Source: Campylobacteraceae bacterium (GTDB taxonomy: Bacteria; Campylobacterota; Campylobacteria; Campylobacterales; Sulfurovaceae). From it: DNA of 10,403 bases. Below the pieces are notes generated by a model. That model searched no databases. It had not been told where the DNA came from and saw only the letters and a list, made by a program, of their open reading frames with translations. The stretch is taken from NCBI GenBank assembly GCA_026986085.1, contig JALSPE010000100.1:1-10403 (forward strand), given 5' to 3'. Shown piece by piece: positions 6,269-10,403 of the stretch; the stretch's first letter is position 1; every line of letters starts with the position of its first letter. Position numbers and translations under genes: made by a program.

Positions 6269-6817
6269 ATGGTAAGATTGTGTTCACTCTCTCCTACTCG
6301 TGCAAAACTACTAACTAACTTTAATATAGAGTATATACAATCACCTATAGATTTTGATGAAAGCAGTATAAAAAAAGAGTCCCCTAAAGATTTTGTATAT
6401 TTCGTTGCAAAAGGTAAACTAAATAGTGCTTTAAGAGAGTATGATTTAACTACACCAATAGTAGTTGCCGATAGTGTAGTAACAGCTAATGGAAAAATTT
6501 TAAGAAAAGCAAAGAGTAGAGATGATGCAAAAAGATTACTCTTAGAGCAGAGTGGAAATAGTGTATCTATTATTACTGCAACAATATTGAAATCTCAAAA
6601 ATTGGAGTTTATAGATATATCTTCTACAAAGTTTATATTTGATGAGTTTAACAGTTTAGATTTAGAGGAGTATCTTGACTCAAAAGAGTGGCAAGGCAAG
6701 GCTGGTGCTTGTATGGTAGAGGGTTTTTGTAAAAAATATATTAAGAGTATAGATGGTTTAGAGAGTTGTGCTATGGGGCTTCCTGTAGAGAAATTATTGC
6801 CTTGGCTGGAGTTTTGA
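6269..6817 (+). CDS. maf: Maf-family nucleoside triphosphate pyrophosphatase
   Basis: Maf proteins hydrolyse non-canonical or excess nucleoside triphosphates to monophosphates in the cytoplasm; some members affect septum formation. The 182-residue product is of typical length. It shows the N-terminal LCSLSPTRAKLL (family pattern LaSxSPrRxelL), the ADSVV block with D in the catalytic position (usually ADTVV), an RKAKSRDDA segment where many relatives have KP, and the C-terminal WQGKAGACMVEGF and MGLPVEKLL blocks. It is thus a divergent member, as in other Campylobacterota. The GTG at 6266 directly before the ATG could also start it; I chose the ATG, with GGA at 6258-6260 as a weak SD eight bases upstream. 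It lies behind alaS as in H. pylori and C. jejuni, and its stop codon shares one base with the next gene. Which nucleotide it prefers cannot be read from sequence. Confidence 0.88.
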   Translation: MVRLCSLSPTRAKLLTNFNIEYIQSPIDFDESSIKKESPKDFVYFVAKGKLNSALREYDLTTPIVVADSVVTANGKILRKAKSRDDAKRLLLEQSGNSVSIITATILKSQKLEFIDISSTKFIFDEFNSLDLEEYLDSKEWQGKAGACMVEGFCKKYIKSIDGLESCAMGLPVEKLLPWLEF

Positions 6818-7998
6818 TGTATTTTGAAAAAGAGCTAAAAGCATTAAAAAAGGCAAATAGATATAGAGAAGTAGAGAGCTTCTATAGAGTTAAAGATTTT
6901 GCATCTAACGACTATTTGGGATTAGCAAATAGAAAAAAGAGTTTAAAGAGGGCTTTTAATTTAGTAAAAGAGTATGACTACTTTGCTCCAAAAGCTAGTT
7001 TGCTTGTTAATGGATATCATCCTATACATCAAATTTTTGAAGATAAAATATCTAAACTAAATGGCTTCGATAGAGGCTTAGTAGTCGGAAGTGGCTTTTT
7101 GGCTAATATTGCACTAATAGAGTCAATGGTAAGAAGAGGAGATGAGCTTTTTATAGATAGTGAGTATCACGCGAGTGGTATTTTGGCTTCAAAATTAATT
7201 GCCGGAGAGTTAAGTTGGTTTAAACACAATAACCCAAAAGATTTAGAGAGAAAACTTATAAAAAGCAGAGCAAAGAGAAAAGTTATCGCAATAGAGGGTA
7301 TCTACTCTATGAGTGGAGATATTGCCAAAAAAGAGATAATTGAGTTAGCTAAAAAATATAATGCTTTGCTTATTGTAGATGAGGCTCACAGCTGCGGAAC
7401 AATAGGAAAAAATCTGCTTGGTATTTTTGACTATTACAATTTGAAAATAGAAGAAAACTATATTAAAATGGGAACATTAGGTAAAGCGTATGGAAGTTAC
7501 GGAGCATATATTTTAAGCTCTAATGAAGTAAGAGAGTTCTTAATTAATCGTGCAAAACCTGTTATATACTCTACAGCACCATCAGTAATTGATATAGCCT
7601 TAGCTTTAGTAAATTTAGAGTATATATCTAAAAACAGTGGCTACCTAAAGTGCAAATTAGATGATAGAGTAGAGATAGTAAAAGATATTTTAGGTATTGA
7701 AACAAAATCTTTAATTGTTCCAATTAGGCAAAATAGTAATAAAGCTGCAAAAGATTTACAAAAAGAGTTACTCAAAAAAGGTTTTTTAGTTGGTGCAATT
7801 AGACAGCCAACAGTAAAAGAGCCAATTTTAAGAGTAATTTTAAGATTAAAAGAGAAGAAAAAAGATTTAATAGAGTTGCTTAAAATTATAAAATTTAACA
7901 GTAGCTATTTGGATGAAAAAACTATAATAAAAGATAACTCTAAAGAGGGTATTGATTCTCTATTTTCAAACTTAATTAAAAAGAGTTATAATGATTAA
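6817..7998 (+). CDS. bioF: BioF-like PLP-dependent acyltransferase (8-amino-7-oxononanoate synthase family)
   Basis: The alpha-oxoamine synthase family joins an amino acid to an acyl thioester with loss of CO2; BioF makes 8-amino-7-oxononanoate from alanine and pimeloyl thioester for biotin. The 393-residue protein carries DFASNDYLGLA at 27-37, GSGFLAN and SEYHASG with H118 stacking on PLP, DEAHSCGTIG starting at D188 (with H191), and GTLGKAYGSYGAY with K223 as the Schiff-base lysine, then IYSTAPS. The ATG at 6817 overlaps the maf stop (TGATG) and has GGAG at 6808-6811; an in-frame TTG at 6766 is less likely. A tail of about 25 residues follows the last family block. No other biotin gene is present, so glycine C-acetyltransferase or another family member is possible. 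H. pylori also has a bioF next to its PBP1A gene, which supports BioF. Confidence 0.75.
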   Translation: MYFEKELKALKKANRYREVESFYRVKDFASNDYLGLANRKKSLKRAFNLVKEYDYFAPKASLLVNGYHPIHQIFEDKISKLNGFDRGLVVGSGFLANIALIESMVRRGDELFIDSEYHASGILASKLIAGELSWFKHNNPKDLERKLIKSRAKRKVIAIEGIYSMSGDIAKKEIIELAKKYNALLIVDEAHSCGTIGKNLLGIFDYYNLKIEENYIKMGTLGKAYGSYGAYILSSNEVREFLINRAKPVIYSTAPSVIDIALALVNLEYISKNSGYLKCKLDDRVEIVKDILGIETKSLIVPIRQNSNKAAKDLQKELLKKGFLVGAIRQPTVKEPILRVILRLKEKKKDLIELLKIIKFNSSYLDEKTIIKDNSKEGIDSLFSNLIKKSYND

Positions 7999-8689
7999 GA
8001 TAAAAAAGTTAAAGATATTAGACAAGAGTCTTCAAAATAGTCTAGTAGATATTGCTTTTAATATAAAAAATTCTACAGCCCTTGTTGGAGAGAGTGGTAG
8101 TGGTAAATCGCTAACCCTCAAAGCAATATTAGGTATGTTGCCACCTAACTTAGAGTTAGATATAGATATAGAGTCTCCATTTAAATTAAATAGAGGAGAG
8201 AGTATCTCTTTTGTTCCTCAAAACCCATTTACAGCACTATCTCCATTAACAAAAATATCTAAACAATTTTTTAGCAGTGAGAGTAGAGTAAAAGAGCTAT
8301 TTAGGCTACTTAAATTAGATTGGAGACTATATAATCAATATCCTGCCAATTTAAGTGGTGGGCAACTACAAAGGGTAATATTTGCTATAGCTTTAGTAAA
8401 TGCTCCAAAACTAATTATGCTAGATGAGCCAACAACAGCGCTAGATAGTGAACTTAGAGATGATATGATTGAGCTATTAAAAGAGTTGCAATATAAGCTA
8501 GGATTTAAGATGCTTTTTGTAACACATGAAATTGACTTAGCTGCTAACTTATGTGAAGATATGGTAATTTTAAAGAGTGGAGTTGTGGTAGAGAGTGGCA
8601 AGAGTGCAGATATTATATCTAACCCAAAAAAGAGTTACAGCAGACTTTTGATAGAGTCAAATTTTAAAAATAGAGAGTTTAGAAGATGA
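7991..8689 (+). CDS. Compact orphan ABC ATPase of the peptide/nickel (OppD/DppD-like) type
   Basis: A 232-residue ATP-binding cassette protein. All ATPase motifs are intact: Walker A GESGSGKS at 33-40, Q-loop VPQNPFTALSPL with Q77, signature LSGGQ at 121-125, Walker B LIMLDEP at 141-147, D-loop ALD, and switch histidine H179 in VTHE. The Q-loop sequence and NPKKSYSRLL near the C-terminus (compare PxHPYTxxLL) place it with the oligopeptide/nickel importer ATPases. It is short: the segment between Walker A and the Q-loop is only about 36 residues, and the oligopeptide-type C-terminal extension is absent. No permease or binding protein lies nearby, so its partner and substrate are unknown. It overlaps the gene before by 8 bp and the PBP1A gene after by 4 bp, so it is co-translated with both. 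It should be active as an ATPase. Confidence 0.85.
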   Translation: MIKIKKLKILDKSLQNSLVDIAFNIKNSTALVGESGSGKSLTLKAILGMLPPNLELDIDIESPFKLNRGESISFVPQNPFTALSPLTKISKQFFSSESRVKELFRLLKLDWRLYNQYPANLSGGQLQRVIFAIALVNAPKLIMLDEPTTALDSELRDDMIELLKELQYKLGFKMLFVTHEIDLAANLCEDMVILKSGVVVESGKSADIISNPKKSYSRLLIESNFKNREFRR

Positions 8690-10403
8690 TATTTAAATTT
8701 ATAAAATTTATAGTTATACTAGTGCTACTTGGAGTATCTCTTTTAGCTGGAATTCTTATATATGCCTACTATTCAGTAGATACAGATATAGATAAATTAA
8801 CAAAATATACACCAAATACCTCTACAGAAATTTTAGATAGAAATGGTAAAAGAATAGCATACATATTTAAGAAACGACATAGATTATATGCAACATATAG
8901 TGAAATACCTTTCTATTTAATAGAGGGTGTTGTTGCCATGGAAGATACTAAATTTTTTGAGCACAAAGGGGTAAATCCAGATGCAATAGCTAGGGCTATT
9001 TTTAAAGATATAAAAGCAAGAGCCTTTGTAGAGGGTGGAAGCACAATAACACAACAATTGATTAAAAATATCTATTTTTCAAGTCAAAAAAAGTTGAGCC
9101 GTAAACTTAAAGAGGCAATTATTGCTATAAAAATAGAGGATAAACTCTCCAAAGAGGAGATTTTAGAGAGATATCTAAATGAAATATCTTATGGTAATAA
9201 CTACCTAGGAGTCAAAACAGCAGCAGAGGGATACTTTAGAAAACCACTATCAACACTCACTCTAAAAGAGTCAGCTATGCTTGTTGGTATTCCTAATGCT
9301 CCATCTTACTATAATCCATTAAAACACTATGACAGAGTTAATAAGAGGGCAAATTTAATATTAAAGAGGCTTAAAAATTTGGGATGGATAAGAGAGAGCG
9401 AATACAAAAAGGCTATAGATGAGAAACCAAAGGTATATAAAACAACTCTCTCTCAAAATATAGCACCATATATAACTGATGAAGTTGTAAGAGAGTTTAG
9501 TAAAAAATTTACAGATTTAAAAACGGGTGGGTATAAAATATATACAACAATAGATTTAAATAAACAACGCATTGCAAGAGATGCAATTAGATACAGTTTA
9601 AATAAAACATTAGAAGATATTGGAGAGGATAAAAACAAAACCAATTTAAATGGTGCATTAGTAGCAGTAGAAAATAAAACAGGAGATATATTAGCTCTAA
9701 TAGGAGGCTCTGATTACAAAAAAAGTCCATTTAACAGGGCAACAATGACAAAGCGACAACCAGGTTCTGCATTTAAACCTTTTGTCTATCAAACAGCTTT
9801 AGATTTAGGTTATAATCCAGCAACAAAATTAGCAGATTTATCAAGAACATTTAAATATAAAAAGAATGGAAAAACAGTTACTTGGACTCCAAAAAATTAT
9901 GAGAGAGATTTTAAAGGATTTATGCCATTAAGGGAGGCACTAGTTCACTCTAGAAACCTAGCTACAGTAAATTTGGTATATGATATAGGTTTGCAAAAGA
10001 TAAGAAGAAGATTGGCTAGATTAGATATAAAAAATATACCAAATGACCTATCTATATCGTTAGGAAATTTAGCTATTAGCCCACTAAAAATGGCTCAAAT
10101 GTATACTATTTTTTCTAATGGTGGACATATGATAGAGCCTAGACTTGTTAGTAAAATTGTATCTAAATATAACTCTGTTCTTTACGAAAAGCAACCAAAA
10201 GAGATATTAAATTTTACCCAGCCACAACAAGCCTACCTTATGACAACAATATTAAGAGATGTCGTAAAAAGAGGGACAGGTAGAAATGCTCAGGTAAAAG
10301 GTATAGAGCTAGTAGGAAAAACAGGAACCACTAACAGATATATAGATGCTTGGTTTTGTGGATACTCACCAACTGTAACAACTATCGTATGGTATGGTAG
10401 AGA
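8686..10403 (+). CDS. pbpA: PBP1A-type bifunctional peptidoglycan glycosyltransferase/transpeptidase (3' end outside window)
   Basis: Class A penicillin-binding proteins polymerise glycan strands from lipid II and cross-link their peptides in the periplasm, anchored by one N-terminal helix. The frame is open for 572 codons to the window edge; perhaps 60-100 residues are missing. A hydrophobic anchor covers residues 4-27. The GT51 glycosyltransferase domain shows EDTKFFEHKG with catalytic E86 and EGGSTITQQL at 116-125, followed by the KLSRKLKEAI block. The transpeptidase domain has SAFK (S361 nucleophile, K364), SRN at 422-424 and KTGT at 545-548, so both active sites are complete. The ATG overlaps the ABC gene stop (ATGA) and has no strong SD, suggesting translational coupling. 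C. jejuni calls the matching gene pbpA; elsewhere it is mrcA or ponA. Confidence 0.95.
   Translation, partial: MIFKFIKFIVILVLLGVSLLAGILIYAYYSVDTDIDKLTKYTPNTSTEILDRNGKRIAYIFKKRHRLYATYSEIPFYLIEGVVAMEDTKFFEHKGVNPDAIARAIFKDIKARAFVEGGSTITQQLIKNIYFSSQKKLSRKLKEAIIAIKIEDKLSKEEILERYLNEISYGNNYLGVKTAAEGYFRKPLSTLTLKESAMLVGIPNAPSYYNPLKHYDRVNKRANLILKRLKNLGWIRESEYKKAIDEKPKVYKTTLSQNIAPYITDEVVREFSKKFTDLKTGGYKIYTTIDLNKQRIARDAIRYSLNKTLEDIGEDKNKTNLNGALVAVENKTGDILALIGGSDYKKSPFNRATMTKRQPGSAFKPFVYQTALDLGYNPATKLADLSRTFKYKKNGKTVTWTPKNYERDFKGFMPLREALVHSRNLATVNLVYDIGLQKIRRRLARLDIKNIPNDLSISLGNLAISPLKMAQMYTIFSNGGHMIEPRLVSKIVSKYNSVLYEKQPKEILNFTQPQQAYLMTTILRDVVKRGTGRNAQVKGIELVGKTGTTNRYIDAWFCGYSPTVTTIVWYGR

Noticed and set aside
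6766..6816. Earlier TTG start for the BioF-like protein
   Set aside because: It would add 17 residues encoded within maf and lacks an SD; the ATG at 6817 has GGAG five bases upstream and matches the family's N-terminus.
1..10403. CRISPR array, insertion sequence, phage or integron remnant
   Set aside because: No regularly spaced repeats, transposase, integrase or terminal inverted repeats were seen; gene content and base use are uniform across the window.

Overview
The window is strongly AT-rich and carries ordinary bacterial cell-wall, division and translation genes. Arginine is coded mainly by AGA, and gene order and protein motifs point to the Campylobacterota (epsilonproteobacteria). The run alaS-maf-...-PBP1A resembles the alaS-maf-pbpA order recalled from Campylobacter jejuni. 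A bioF-like gene near a PBP1A gene, and ftsI near ftsW, recall Helicobacter pylori. I cannot name the genus from this window. These comparisons are from memory and were not searched.

Layout. Positions 1-929 (minus) hold the first 309 codons of a class B penicillin-binding protein, most likely FtsI, running off the left edge. A 114-bp divergent control region (930-1043) separates it from ftsW (1044-2204) and murG (2201-3211) on the plus strand; those two overlap by 4 bp. A 442-bp gap (3212-3653) follows. Its left half holds a row of RNA hairpins with two CTCCTCCT motifs on the plus strand. On the minus strand the same DNA encodes a possible 38-residue peptide behind a near-perfect Shine-Dalgarno (SD) sequence. 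Its right half holds small repeats and the alaS promoter. Then come alaS (3654-6203), a 65-bp spacer, and a tightly packed plus-strand run: maf (6269-6817), a BioF-like acyltransferase (6817-7998), a compact orphan ABC ATPase (7991-8689) and a PBP1A-type bifunctional peptidoglycan synthase (8686 to the right edge, incomplete). Junctions in the last run overlap by 1, 8 and 4 bp, so it is very probably one operon.

How it fits together. MurG makes lipid II at the inner face of the membrane. FtsW polymerises glycan strands and FtsI cross-links them at the septum. PBP1A does both reactions at once. The window is thus bracketed by peptidoglycan synthesis, with alanyl-tRNA synthetase, a Maf nucleotide pyrophosphatase, a PLP-dependent acyltransferase and an ATPase of unknown partner between.

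The genes are conventional. The part that is not explained by known genes is the 3208-3400 intergenic locus. It could be an anti-Shine-Dalgarno small RNA, a small-peptide gene with an antisense RNA (type I toxin-antitoxin architecture), or both. None of these is proven by sequence alone. I saw no tRNA, rRNA, CRISPR array, insertion sequence or broken gene.
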